This document shows positions 49,557-60,421 of a DNA stretch of 64,000 nucleotides, one piece after another. How positions within the stretch are numbered: position 1 is the first letter of the stretch; every line of letters begins with the position of its first letter. This DNA is from Prostheceraeus crozeri (Eukaryota; Platyhelminthes; Polycladida; Euryleptidae), in the NCBI GenBank assembly GCA_907163375.1, contig CAJQUW010004756.1:434001-498000 (forward strand), read 5' to 3'. The translations under genes were made by a program, and so were the position numbers. Below the pieces are notes generated by a model. The model searched no databases and was not told the origin of the DNA. It worked only from the letters and a program-made list of their open reading frames with translations.

Positions 49557-49596
49557 ACCCCTAGCTTCGTTCATGGCTCATAGCTGTGCTAGGGGT
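49557..49596 (+). other. Perfect 9-bp stem hairpin in the LINE 3' tail
   Basis: ACCCCTAGC (49557-49565) pairs with GCTAGGGGT (49588-49596) around a 22-base loop, about 70 bp after the LINE stop codon and after a T-rich stretch. Conserved 3' hairpins serve as reverse transcriptase recognition sites in several LINE clades, so this is a candidate for that role. Confidence 0.6.
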
Positions 49597-50319
49597 GAGA
49601 ATTCAGTTAAAAAAATGAAGATGCGTTAGATTAGTATTTCCCCTGATACTTTGCTCGAATTTTCTTTCAAGATAAGTGAATGTGAAACTGCTGACAGGCC
49701 TCTGCGCTAGTTAATCAAAAGTTTTCATTGTCACTAATTTATCTTGTCGTCACAAACTTTGATCCTAAGCTGCAGAATGCGCTCAGAACCGATCATGCTA
49801 TGGCTTTCTGTTCCGACTGTGGTGCAACGAATAATGATTTTGACATTCGTCATTCTTTACTGAATATTCGGACGAATAGCAGAGCTAAATTGATAATTGA
49901 AGCTCCCATCAAATTCATCAAGCCTATTTATCTTCAAATAACGCTTCTGTAATTTATGTAGCTGCTGTCAATTCTTATATTTTTGTTATCCTTCTGATTA
50001 AGAAATAGTTTCTCTTTATTTGCTGATTATGTGAATAGCTTTTGTCTATATTGAGAAGACATCTTTACTCACCAAACAGAATTCAGGCAAGCTAATTTCT
50101 TTGTGGCATTATCCACATATCTTGTTGACTAATTAATGGATAAAAAGTTTAATATACAGTTATGGCCAATGATTTCCGACCACTAGTGATACGGCCATTG
50201 ATTTCCGACCACTATTATTTTCATTCTGACAACCTTATTTTATTTCTACAAACATACGTTATATTAGTTATAATTGGTTGATTTACCTATCAGGCACCAG
50301 CCAACCACCATTGAGTATG

Positions 50320-50326
50320 TATAAAT
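50320..50326 (+). promoter_or_regulatory. Possible TATA box of the Tc1-type transposase
   Basis: TATAAAT lies 80 bp before the transposase ATG and inside the element, a plausible spacing for a short leader. No other support. Confidence 0.3.
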
Positions 50327-50399
50327 CGGTGGAATTCTCAGAATTACACGAATTCCAAGAATTGTTTGCCAAAGTTAATTTGTGCGTCTCATTGTAATT

Positions 50400-51407
50400 A
50401 TGCCTACAAGTCCTGCTGCTCGCGCTAATATCAAACTTTTATTTGATGATGGATGGAGTGAACGTCAGATCGCAGTAAGATTAAATTTGTCAAAGACAAC
50501 AGTCCATGATATTATCCAAGTTATCAAGCAGACTGGATCCACAGTTCCCAGAAAACAACCAGGCAAAACAAGAATCACCAGCCGTCAAACTGATAACATG
50601 ATTCGCCGTGCTGCTGTGAGGAATCCATCTATATCCAGTTCTGAAATCAGAGCGCAATTACCTGAAAATGTGGTAGTCAGCACTCGAACCATCAGACGGC
50701 GCCTCCTTATCGATGCAGGTCTTCGCTCTTACCGTCCAGCTGTAAAACCTCGACTATCTCGAAAGAATATCAAAGATCGCCTTATCTTCTGCAGAACTCA
50801 CAAAGACTGGACAGTTGACCAATGGCGGAGAGTACTCTTCAGCGACGAAACACAAATAAAGCAGTTTCAACCACACAGGGCCTTGGTTCGACGTCCTTCA
50901 AATCAGCGTTTCAATCCAAGGTTTACTGTACCAGCGGTGAAAAAATGCCCGTCAATCATGATATGGGGTTCGATATCTGGATTTGGTCGCGGAGGTATTT
51001 ACTTTGTACAGCAAGGGAAGACGGTCAATTCGGCTGAATATTTGAAAATCATTGCAGAAAAGGTGCCACTGTGGATGGAACTTCATAGTTGCGATGTGTT
51101 CCAACATGACGGTGCACCATGCCACCAGTCCCGTGCCGTAAAATCTTGGCTTCATTGTAATAATATTGAAGTACTCAGCCCGTGGCCAGGATCGTCACCA
51201 GACTTAAACCCGATAGAAAATTGTTGGGAAAAGCTGAAGTTAGAAGTGTCGAAATCCAATCCATCCTCACTGATAGAACTCAAAGGTGCTATTCTTCATG
51301 CCTGGACCCATGAAATAACTCCTGAGTATTGCCAATCTCTTGTAGATTCAATGCCACGTCGAATCAACGCTGTTCTGGCGGCTCATGGTACTGCTACTAA
51401 ATATTAA
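50400..51407 (+). CDS. Tc1-type transposase, intact (335 aa)
   Basis: Catalyses cut-and-paste transposition into TA sites, in the nucleus. I take the ATG at 50400; the frame extends 18 bases upstream without another ATG. The N-terminus is a paired-like helix-turn-helix DNA-binding region (DDGWSERQIAVRLNLSKTTV at about residues 15-35, and a second helix-turn-helix up to about 110). The DDE catalytic domain has VLFSDETQ (first Asp), FQHDGAPCH (second Asp) and SPDLNPIENCW (Glu). Thirty-five residues separate the second Asp and the Glu by hand count, one more than the usual 34 of Tc1; DD35E elements have been described. Length is normal for the family, and no stop or frameshift is present, so it may be active. 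It lies in intron 2 of the APP-family gene in sense orientation. Confidence 0.96.
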   Translation: MPTSPAARANIKLLFDDGWSERQIAVRLNLSKTTVHDIIQVIKQTGSTVPRKQPGKTRITSRQTDNMIRRAAVRNPSISSSEIRAQLPENVVVSTRTIRRRLLIDAGLRSYRPAVKPRLSRKNIKDRLIFCRTHKDWTVDQWRRVLFSDETQIKQFQPHRALVRRPSNQRFNPRFTVPAVKKCPSIMIWGSISGFGRGGIYFVQQGKTVNSAEYLKIIAEKVPLWMELHSCDVFQHDGAPCHQSRAVKSWLHCNNIEVLSPWPGSSPDLNPIENCWEKLKLEVSKSNPSSLIELKGAILHAWTHEITPEYCQSLVDSMPRRINAVLAAHGTATKY

Positions 51408-51596
51408 TTGTTTTATGAAACATTGAGATTTTGCAATTTAATTGACCAAAGACATTTAAATGTAAGTTCAATTGTTCCCATGTGTTAATTACACATGTTT
51501 TTGTTTATAACTTAAATACTACTTGTTAACTAATACTCTGAACTCGTTTTATCTTAGAAATATATGGGTGGTCGGAAATCATTGGCCATAACTGTA

Positions 51597-53280
51597 CAGT
51601 TCGTTTCATGAAGCTGAAATGGTTTCATGATTTGTTGAGCAACACAATTTTTCATCGAATGCGATTGGAGGCCTTTAATCAATTGTAAGTTATTTAGGTC
51701 TCCCAAGACACTCGTTTTAGGAACCAATCTGACTTGCTCAAATCACTGTTAGTTCAGCTGAGCATGTGTCAGATGATTGACTGTTGTCGATCCTGTTACT
51801 GTTACAGTCATTTTTGCATCGTTGCTAATTTCGAATCTAGCGTGACCTTAAACAAAAATCGTGAGTCACTTTTTGTTAAAGTGGGAACTTCACTTATTCA
51901 AAATTTGCAAGAGATTAGATAAGCCAACTTTGACAAAATTTAATTTCTATTTCTATGTTAAGTTCATATCAACTGCTTTCTGCCCTCATGCTTATTTTTT
52001 TGTGCTACCGGTATACTAGCCTAAAAGGTTTTCACTGTGAGAGAATGCATTGACTCAACATATGTGTTTTGCTTCTGTTTCCGTCCTTCATTGCAAATTT
52101 ATGATGATTAGTTGTGAGCAAGTTTAAAAAAACTGCAGAATTACCAAAGTAGAAATATTGAAGACAGCTTTTTTTCTGAAATTGTGCTCGCAGGAACACT
52201 AGATATTTGCAAATGTTGTAATTGAGAAACCCTTAAGTTATTCGGTGGCCTTGTGCGATGCTCAAATAAACATGCAATCGCGAATGTAGAACTATCCATA
52301 AGCTCTTTTTCAAGAGAAGTTGTAGGTCTTGACATATAAATAAATCAAAAAGCTGTTGTTGAACGAAAGTTTAATTATTGATGCAATGAGGAAAGCAATA
52401 AATTTAGCAGTAAATTTCCTGCACTGCAATTATCCTTCGAACAAATTTGATCATGTTTCAGTTTTTCAAAGTACTTTCTAGCTTAAGTTACGCTTTTAAT
52501 TGTCATTGATGCTGTACACAAGGATCAGGTTAATTTATTTCCTGTGCGTTTCCACACAAGGAAACTTTTATGAATTTTTTATCGTACAGTTTCATATAAA
52601 GAAATCTATTTAAAGACGGTTAGTGACGTTGCTGCAGGAGAGCTGATATTTGTTTTATCAACTCATATAATGTAATGTATCACACTATTAATATGTCATT
52701 AGGAGAAGGGCGTGGAATCACGTCCAAGAGCTTGTGTATCTTCAAAATAATGCATTTATGATTTAATTATAGAATAAACTTCAGACAAAAGTTAACACAC
52801 GTGTGTAAGGAAACTAAAATGAGGATCGGATAACATCTCACTCAGTCAAAATTTAATAATCTAAACCTTGACACTTTCTAGGTAACGAATTCTGGCAAGT
52901 AATTACACCCGCTATAAATAATTTGAAAATGTTACTTTAATAACAAAAATCACACACGCAAACAAACGCTCACGCATGTCGCAGCCATTGCAGGATTCAT
53001 TTACCCAATGACGGTGCGACTCTCAGTGAATCTATACCAACTATAACAAAAGCTGTAAATATAGGACCATGGACTTCACGTACAACCAAGCAAGAAGAAA
53101 GCATCAACAGACTAAAATGCCCAAATTCATTTGATGCGGCAGATATTCTAGTTTGCTAATTAGAATTTGACTTCAAAATTCTCGTAGCCTTATCTATTAT
53201 TGAATTATAATATTTATAATTCAGGTTCCATTGATAGCTAGCGAAGCCCGCACAGCGATATTCCTTTTTTGGAGCAGTCC
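51597..53280. other. Intronic, nothing recognised
   Basis: AT-rich sequence without motif-bearing frames or terminal repeats. Confidence 0.5.
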
Positions 53281-53979
53281 GAGAGCGGCTGCTCAACTGC
53301 TGAAATCGGGTTCCGATAAGTTAGTCTTTTCAGTGTCAGGGCTAACTCTTGGTGGGTTCTTCGCCAACTGATGACTAGGGGAGACACCTCTGTAGCAGGC
53401 AAAGTGTCCCTGAGAGCGGCTGCTCAAATGATGAGCTCGGGTTCGGGTTTGCGATAATTTAGTCTTATTACTTTGTGTCAGGGCTAACTCTTGGTGGGTT
53501 CTTCGCCAACTGATGACTGGGGGAGACACCTCTGCAGCAGGCAAAGTGTCCCTGAGAGCGGCTGCTCAAATGATGAGCTCGGGTTCGGGTTTGCGATAAT
53601 TTAGTCTTATTACTTGGTGTCAGGGCTAACTCTTGGTGGGTTCTTCGCCAACTGATGACTGGGGGAGACACCTCTGTAGCAGGCAAAGTGTCCCTGAGAG
53701 CGGCTGCTCAAATGATGAGCTCGGGTTCGGGTTTGCGATAATTTAGTCTTATTACTTGGTGTCAGGGCTAACTCTTGGTGGGTTCTTCGCCAACTGATGA
53801 CTGGGGGAGACACCTCTGTAGCAGGCAAAGTGTCCCTGAGAGCGGCTGCTCAAATGATGAGCTCGGGTTCGGGTTTGCGATAATTTAGTCTTATTACTTG
53901 GTGTCAGGGCTAACTCTTGGTGGGTTCTTCGCCAACTGATGACTAGGGGAGACACCTCTGTAGCAGGCAATGTACCCCT
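53281..53979. repeat. 142-bp minisatellite, five units
   Basis: Units start with GAGAGCGGCTGCTCAA at 53281, 53412, 53554, 53696 and 53838, and a sixth GAGA start is at 53980. The first unit is 131 bp and diverged in its first third; the other four are 142 bp and nearly identical. GC content is higher than the surroundings. Because 142 is not a multiple of three, the overlapping antisense open frames seen across it shift frame from unit to unit and are not a gene. Confidence 0.96.
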
Positions 53980-54783
53980 GAGACGCCAGAGTCATCGCGA
54001 GTGAGCACATCCCAGATAATGTGGAGGATTACTGGCGGATTGCTTGTTGCTGACACATGTGCAAGGGAATTGGTGTTGAGGAGCTTGATGGGACTTTTCC
54101 ATAAGAGCAGCTATATAATTGTCGCCTTAATATAGTGTCCCTGTAACATATCAGGGCCTCAAAGGGTGGTACAGAGCCGCTGTTAGTTTGATGCTGGGTG
54201 GATAGTGTAGATTTCTGCTACTCATGGTCCCACTTCGCACCTTCGAGTGTGTCTTTCGACTAGGTATTTGATCAACATATTTGTTGAATATACTTATCGA
54301 ACAAGAGCTTGCCGAAACTGCGACTGCTTTAGATCTGGTATTGATGGACGTCGAGGTGATGGGTTTTCATCGGAGAGTAATGGTGTCGGATGTGTTGACA
54401 GCACATCAATCTCGTACATCAACGACTCGAATTTCTCCGCCGTCGACAGCTGATTATGTAGCGGAGTTCAAGAGGCGAAATGTTCGTATTTGTCTTGCTG
54501 TCATTTTTCAACCACTATTTTATGAGACAACCTAAGTTATGTTAAGTAATCGAATACTCAAACTCAACTACTCTGCCACTCGAAATCGGCCTTCTTTACC
54601 TAGGATGCTTTCTCATGATTACTTGTCGAACAATGCGTACAATTTACAGTACACAGATCTACTTAACTAGCACGCATTTAGAAGAGAAATTGCGAGTAAT
54701 TAGTCTTTATCTTGCCACATGTGATTGAAAAAAATGATGAAATCATATGCTGTGCAGTTTTTTTCTTATTCTACGCTGCTAAA
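53980..54783. other. Intronic, nothing recognised
   Basis: Follows the minisatellite. Two overlapping open frames at 54247-54535 show no family motif. Confidence 0.5.
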
Positions 54784-54929
54784 ATGACCACGTGCATGTC
54801 TGCTGTGAAAGAATAAAGATATACAAGTATGTCTACTTCTGACAATCAGCATATATATGACCACGTGCATGTCTGCTGTGAAAGAATAAAGATATACAAG
54901 TATGTCTACTTCTGACAATCAGCATATAT
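54784..54929 (+). repeat. Exact 73-bp tandem duplication
   Basis: The segment starting ATGACCACGTGCATGTCTGC at 54784 is repeated at 54857 without a difference that I can see. A recent duplication or an assembly effect. Confidence 0.93.
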
Positions 54930-55601
54930 TCATCAGCACCGGTACTGATATACCGTAATCTGTACCAGCATATACCACGCATCACATGCCGTCCACCGTA
55001 TACATACCAGTTCCGGTATACAGTGAGGTTTCCCCACACTGTTGAATACATGTAATTGTAACACAGAAATGCCAATGTAGTCTCTTATGGAAAATGAGGG
55101 TTTGACGTTGCTACTCCCTATACTGTGGGCCATGTCTGTTTTGGTAATGACACACTGCCATTTAAGCTTTCCATGCCTGCGATAAAAGACACTGCAGATT
55201 CATGTGTGGTATTTTTCAAATGCCTAATACTGTTGGTTTTGTTATCTGGAAGGAATTGTAATCCGATTATCGACCTTGATTTCTTTATACAAAATTCCTC
55301 TTTAATAGAATAATCAGGTTGCCGGTTAAATGATATTATAATGCTATCTCTTGGCAGCAAACAACTTCACTCAATTTTCAATTCAATTTTCCAGATCATA
55401 ACTCGATAAGTTGGTCGAGGGTCGATATCAAAATGCCAACTCCTTCGCATAGAAAAATTCGATGTTTTTTATTAATGCTGCTGAGATATCTCCTTAATCC
55501 ATATCAGTCCATTGTCCCTACTGTCAGTGATATTGCGCAGTTCTTATCGCTTTTGGCACTGTAGTGAAAGTTTAAACATCACTACAGCAATATTATGAAT
55601 T

Positions 55602-55730
55602 TTGTATACATTGTGGGCGTTGTCACGAATTAGGCTGTCCTGCTGCCAAACCTTCACACCCGTTTACTTGTGCCAAGTGTTTCTCTTCTTTTATTTGTGT
55701 CTACACTCACATATCCCATCCTCAAATTCG
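55602..55730 (+). other. Cys-rich reading frame, possible LINE ORF1 (gag-like) remnant
   Basis: One frame from about 55611 reads HCGRCHELGCPAAKPSHPF followed by TCAKC. The Cys spacing (CxxC...C, then CxxC) recalls the zinc knuckles of Jockey-type ORF1 proteins. The frame stops soon after, and neighbouring support is weak. Confidence 0.25.
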
Positions 55731-56461
55731 CCAATTCCTAGCTTGAGCATCCTTCACATTCTCCTGCTTCTCTTAGCTCGTCTGCCTCTGTTGTCATTAG
55801 GAACGGCTGAAAATAGTCGAACCTCCTGTCCTCCCAACACCTCATTTTCACCTGAACAAAATCAATTTTTCATTTTCTATAAACAGTCGTTTTATTCATT
55901 TGAAGTTGATAGTCCGCTGTGTGAAAATGGGATCATTTTGGCAGAATAGCGGATATTAAGTTTGTAGCGGATATTCACACCTAACGCCTAACAGCGATAT
56001 ATTTCTTGCAGTGCTAGATTTCAAATGGAGACTAGGGGTGTGTTAACTTTAATCGTAGTCAAAACAATTATTTTCGACTTAACTATCAAAAGAAAATTAT
56101 CTTCTATGAAGCGAATGAACGCCTAATCAAAGACGATTAGCATTCGTTCTTATATGAATTAAGTTTGAAAGGCTTGTGAAGCTGTGATTGACATTTATAT
56201 TCCTACTGAAGTCAATATTACTATAACTAGCACAGAACATTGACAACTCCTGTTGGATAGTTCAAATGAAATGATCCCCAACAAAATGCTCTACACATTT
56301 TGTTGAATTCGCGTTAAATAAATAGCATTCATGAATTTGTAAGAATCTGGTTTTGAGTGTTCTATTTGTTGTAGTTATTTATGTATATCAAGCATCAGAA
56401 TTCAATAGGAGTAAATCAATTTCAGCAAGTCAACAAAATTTTACATTAAAGTAGAAGCCCA

Positions 56462-56663
56462 CTGTGGTCTCCGTGGCACAGTGGTTAAGTGCTTGACCTA
56501 GCGATCTTTCGGTCCAGAGGTCGAGCCCCGAAGGTGTCATTGGAAGTCGGCAGGAAGGGCATCCGGACTAAAAGTACTACAACGCTCCATAAGTCTGACT
56601 ATGTCAGCACCGTCCAATCCCCACGTATGGGGAGTAGTGACGCAAAAGCTTCATCATCATTCA
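56462..56663 (+). mobile_element. tRNA-derived SINE, family 1, copy D
   Basis: The best preserved copy. GTGGTCTCCGTGGCACAGTGG with A box GTGGCACAGTGGTTAAG, B-box-like AGAGGTCGAGCCCC, body GGAAGTCGGCAGGAAGGGCA, tail ending in CATCATCAT. The GGAAGGGCATCCGG segment resembles the 3' tail of RTE-clade LINEs, which would explain how the SINE is copied. Confidence 0.93.
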
Positions 56664-57815
56664 AAGTAAACTAATAACAGTCACTATAAGGCTAGATCTA
56701 TAGTGACTATATCACTTATGACTATATGACTAATCTAAGGCTATATCACTAAATCTTCTAGGAGACATCAATCTCATCAAAAAAAGTATCCCAGTGAATA
56801 TTGCCTCCTGGAAGCGCATTATATTATTTGACTATTTTGCTGCTTCCTAATAATTATGAATAAAGTTTTCGACACTTTGACCATTGGGTTAAATGCTAAG
56901 ATATTTAAGTAATCAAATTTCATAATGATTCGATCAATTCTATTTAATTAAGGATTTATATGATTTAAAGTCTACTCTTCTTTCACCCCTAATGGAAATC
57001 TTCTTTGATTTCAATAGCTGCATGTGCTATTAATATTTTATGATGATATTTTACCACTGTTTTTTTACTAGCACTTAATTCTCAAGAATGCTAAGCCTAA
57101 GCATTTGTTCTTTGGGCGTTGACTTGTTTCATGGATTTTAGATTTCATTAGTTGTTTCTTCTAACAGCATTTCCAGCTCCTGCACATGTTAGATGAAGGA
57201 GGATTGGCTTTCGGTTTTGTCATTGCAGGGCGCACTGACAATCATCTCAATATCGATATTCAAAAGTACGACCTCTTCATCACTGATCATCCTAGTCAAG
57301 TATAGCAAATAAATTCCATCACCTCTAGGATTTGCAAAAGAAGATAAACCATCACGAAGGGGTTTGAGTGATGAGTGAGTGATATATCTCCTCTACCTTG
57401 CATTGGCGGCCTCTTCACTTTCCATAAGATACTTGCTCCTCCTCGGTTTCAGTTCACATTCAACTGAAGCTTCAAATCTATAGCTGCGAATTCTGTAGTT
57501 TCGGGAAGATATACACTTGTCTGCACTTGTTCTGTACTGCTCAGTGTTTTATGATGCTGTTAATGCAATTTCTGTTAGTAGAAATGAGCGGAAATTCTTG
57601 TTTTCTTTTCTTCTCATCTAAAAATAGATGGTGCACTCGGAATTGATCAGACATCCATATTTGTGAAAGTGATGAGATGAAATAAAAGAAAAGAAAACAT
57701 TATCGCTATAGAAAGGCCTCTCTATTTTGATTTTTTACTGTAGTGACACAGAATTTCTTAATTTCACGAATATAAATTAGTCTTTTTGTAGGTGCCCACT
57801 GATAGATGCAGTTAA

Positions 57816-58425
57816 TCAATAAAGGAAAACTCGGCATGTAATTAGCAGCTCGGCGCTTCGTCCGTTCTTATTGAGAGCATTACACGGAACTGAATGACAT
57901 TTGCACAAGCATTAGACACAGGTTCGATCATAGAAATTGATAACAATAAAACTTCTAGAATGGAAATGTAGCTTTATGCAATGCACAATAACGGCACATA
58001 AATCGCACGCATTTTCACTTAGATGCACCTGCCAACGTCTGTATCATTGGGTTAGAATCAGTCACATGAGTAAATCGAAGCTTTTAATTGGTGGTTCATG
58101 CCCCAACTTAGTTCCCCCGGATGTGCCGCGACCTTGAGTCCATTTCCATTCTAGTCAACTTCAGATAAACAGTTTATTTCTATGGGTTCGATGGCTGTCG
58201 ACAACTGTTCTACGAAGTGACAAGACTGACAATAACACGGATGAGACAACCAATAAGAATGCAACTGACAACTTGATACATGTAGCCTACTGTATATAGA
58301 AAAATCATGATATGTTAAGTTTACAAGTTAATGCACTAGTTAAGACAAAGAAAGAAAAAGCATGCTCTCAATAAGAACGGACGAAGCGCCGAGCTGCTAA
58401 TTACATGCCGAGTTTCCTTTATTGA
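57816..58425. mobile_element. TIR element with near-perfect 65-bp arms, no coding capacity
   Basis: The arm 57816-57880 (TCAATAAAGGAAAACTCGGC... to GAGAGCAT) is inverted at 58362-58425, with one single-base gap and no other clear mismatch. The 480 bp between the arms are unrelated to any gene I recognise. Flanking TTAA on the left and TCAA on the right may be a worn target duplication. Long, almost identical arms without a transposase suggest a young non-autonomous element or fold-back. Confidence 0.85.
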
Positions 58426-58930
58426 TCAATTGAATATAAATTAAGCATAAATTGCAGGGGTAATAAAACATCCATTGGACAATTTTTGAATAAAATCAAT
58501 TCATTAATTGTATACATTCACAATCCCAATTACTCGGTTGCTAACTTCACAATTACTGCAATTATAAATGTAATCAATGAATGCCCCTCTTGAGATTCGA
58601 GATTAATTATTTGCTGCAGCAGACGGAACAATTACATATTCGTTCAGTGTTCCTTCAACATTGCTGGATTAAGTAACAATGAATTGCGACAAAAACTGTC
58701 GCCATTGAAGTTGAAGATGCAACTTATGAATAATGTGGAATGAAGTACCTAAACTCGTCAGGAGATGCCTTAAATAATCGCAATTTTTTAATACTCATGG
58801 CGACATTAACTGATTGAAAAAGTTTCAAATACATGTAATATGGATATAATGCATTACTGACAATACACGTTCTGTCGTTGCTTCCATAATAATGTCTAGC
58901 CATTTCTTTATTTCTCATTAATTGACGTTT
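58426..58930. other. Intronic, nothing recognised
   Basis: AT-rich, with no motif or repeat seen. Confidence 0.5.
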
Positions 58931-59125
58931 CTGGCCTCCGTGACACAGTGGTTAAGTGCTTGGCCTAGCAATCTTTTGAGTTAGAGGTCGAGTCGTGCCC
59001 TGAAGGTGTAAGTTGAACCAAAATGCACATGCGGACCAAAAGTATCACAATGCTCCATCTGAAATCTGACTATGTCAGCACCATCAAAGTTCCCATTGGA
59101 ATAGAAGTGATTATACAGCATCACT
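58931..59125 (+). mobile_element. tRNA-derived SINE, family 1, copy E
   Basis: Head CTGGCCTCCGTGACACAGTGG with an A box GTGACACAGTGGTTAAG, then a diverged B-box region (AGAGGTCGAGTCGTGCCC) and body; it keeps TCTGACTATGTCAGCACCAT. Tail region worn. Confidence 0.82.
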
Positions 59126-60118
59126 TTTAATTAATTGAATTGTTTTCTTTTTTCATGCTCTAAAATTGCTTTCTAGTTTAATCAATTTCATATGCATGCA
59201 CTGAGCATGAGCTAGAAATGGCAGAAAAACCCCTTTTTCACACGAACTTTCCTGTGTAGTCCACATACGAGTGAGAATAGGGAATCCGAAATATCAACCA
59301 ACCAGTTTCAACTAGAGCTGGAAAATCTTCATATTATTGTATGATGAAGACTTTTTTATCGGTTGGTTAACTTTCACTCCAACGTAGGAAGAGTTCCATC
59401 CTTCCGGATTATCTTCGGATCTCATAAATGGTGTAACCCTTGAACTTAGCATTTTCAGTAGCCTCACATGTGTCTAAAGTCTGTTCCAAAGTCTGATGGA
59501 TCTGTGTCCATGATTTGTCCAGCGTTGACTTCTTGCATCACTATATGTTTTTCTCAGCTTTCTGCACATTGGCAGGACAGTCTATAATCACCTACAATGG
59601 ATGGCAGGTCATGAAAGAGGGTCATAATGGTCACAATCATAAAATACTGGGTCGGTGACTCATCAGGTGTATTTCCGCTGTGTGATGTTGTGACAAATCA
59701 TGGACAAATTGCCGTCGTGCAAAGTGCAATCAACACAGTCTTAGAATAGATGGCGTTCATTAGACAACCTGTTCAGTTCTATTGGAATTTTCGGTATCTC
59801 TCACAATTAGCAATCTCCTTCCTGGGGATTCTTGCTACGTGGGCGACTCGTTCCATCGGCATTTTAAATGAAATTCGAGATATTGTAGACCTGCTGTGCA
59901 TGTGTTTCACGTGTTGACATCTTGAGATCAGATCCAGTTCTCCTGATTTTTAGATGCTTCGTTATTGCCTTCCTCTTGTATATTGATGATGTTAATACTC
60001 ATATTGGCAATCAATTCATTCCGAGTACATGAATGTAGTACATTAGGCGAACGTCTTACTTCTATTTGACCGAGCTTGTTCACTTCACTCTTTTTGATTT
60101 TGTTCTGCGTGCTTCGAT

Positions 60119-60308
60119 TTGGTGGTCTCCGTGGTACTGCGGTTAAGTGCTTGGCCTAGCGATCTTCGGATCCAGAGGTGTCATTGGAATGTCATTGGAA
60201 GTCGTCAGGATGGGCATCCGGACTTAAAGATCACAACGCTCCAAATAAAAGTTTCACTGTTAGCACCGACCAAGCCACCCGCAAGGGTGAGTAGTGACGT
60301 TAATCCAT
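60119..60308 (+). mobile_element. tRNA-derived SINE, family 1, copy F
   Basis: Head GTGGTCTCCGTGGTACTGCGG. Most of the B box is deleted and GTGTCATTGGAAT is partly duplicated. It keeps GTCAGGATGGGCATCCGGAC and the tail GAGTAGTGACGTTAATCCAT. Confidence 0.88.
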
Positions 60309-60348
60309 GACCGCTTCGTAAAAATGCTGTTTACACCTGTTTCAGAAG

Positions 60349-60421
60349 CCTGAGGTTTGACCGGACCAAGATTTGAACACAAGTCTCCCAGACGGAGAAC
60401 GAACAGTGCCACAGCGCATGA
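60349..60421 (-). mobile_element. tRNA-derived SINE, family 2, head only
   Basis: On the - strand: CTGTGGCACTGTTCGTTCTCC, then GGGAGACTTGTGTTCAAATC, matching the tRNA-like heads at 32881-32960 and 35305-35381. The body is missing. It lies 40 bp after SINE family 1 copy F, in opposite orientation. Confidence 0.75.

Larger units (their letters stand above)
50157..51594 (+). mobile_element. Complete Tc1-type DNA transposon
   Basis: The terminal inverted repeats start CAGTTATGGCCAATGATTTC at 50157 and are mirrored at 51565-51594, matching over about 28 bases. TA flanks both sides (50155-50156 and 51595-51596). The element is 1438 bp with one intact transposase gene on +. The inner part of the left TIR is repeated in direct orientation (GGCCAATGATTTCCGACCAC at 50164, GGCCATTGATTTCCGACCAC at 50193), while the right side has one copy. 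Everything needed for mobility in cis appears present. Confidence 0.96.

Noticed and set aside
49728-49952. Frame containing DIRHSLLNIRTNSRAKLIIEA, reminiscent of the end of a GIY-YIG nuclease in some retroelements
   Set aside because: Only one weak motif, no catalytic residues visible, no neighbouring reverse transcriptase in the same orientation and frame.
53293-53970. Four overlapping antisense open frames giving similar Ser/Arg-rich peptides
   Set aside because: They are translations of the 142-bp minisatellite; the unit length is not a multiple of three, so no continuous protein exists.
54247-54535. Two overlapping + strand frames
   Set aside because: No recognisable domain; composition and length are ordinary for chance frames.
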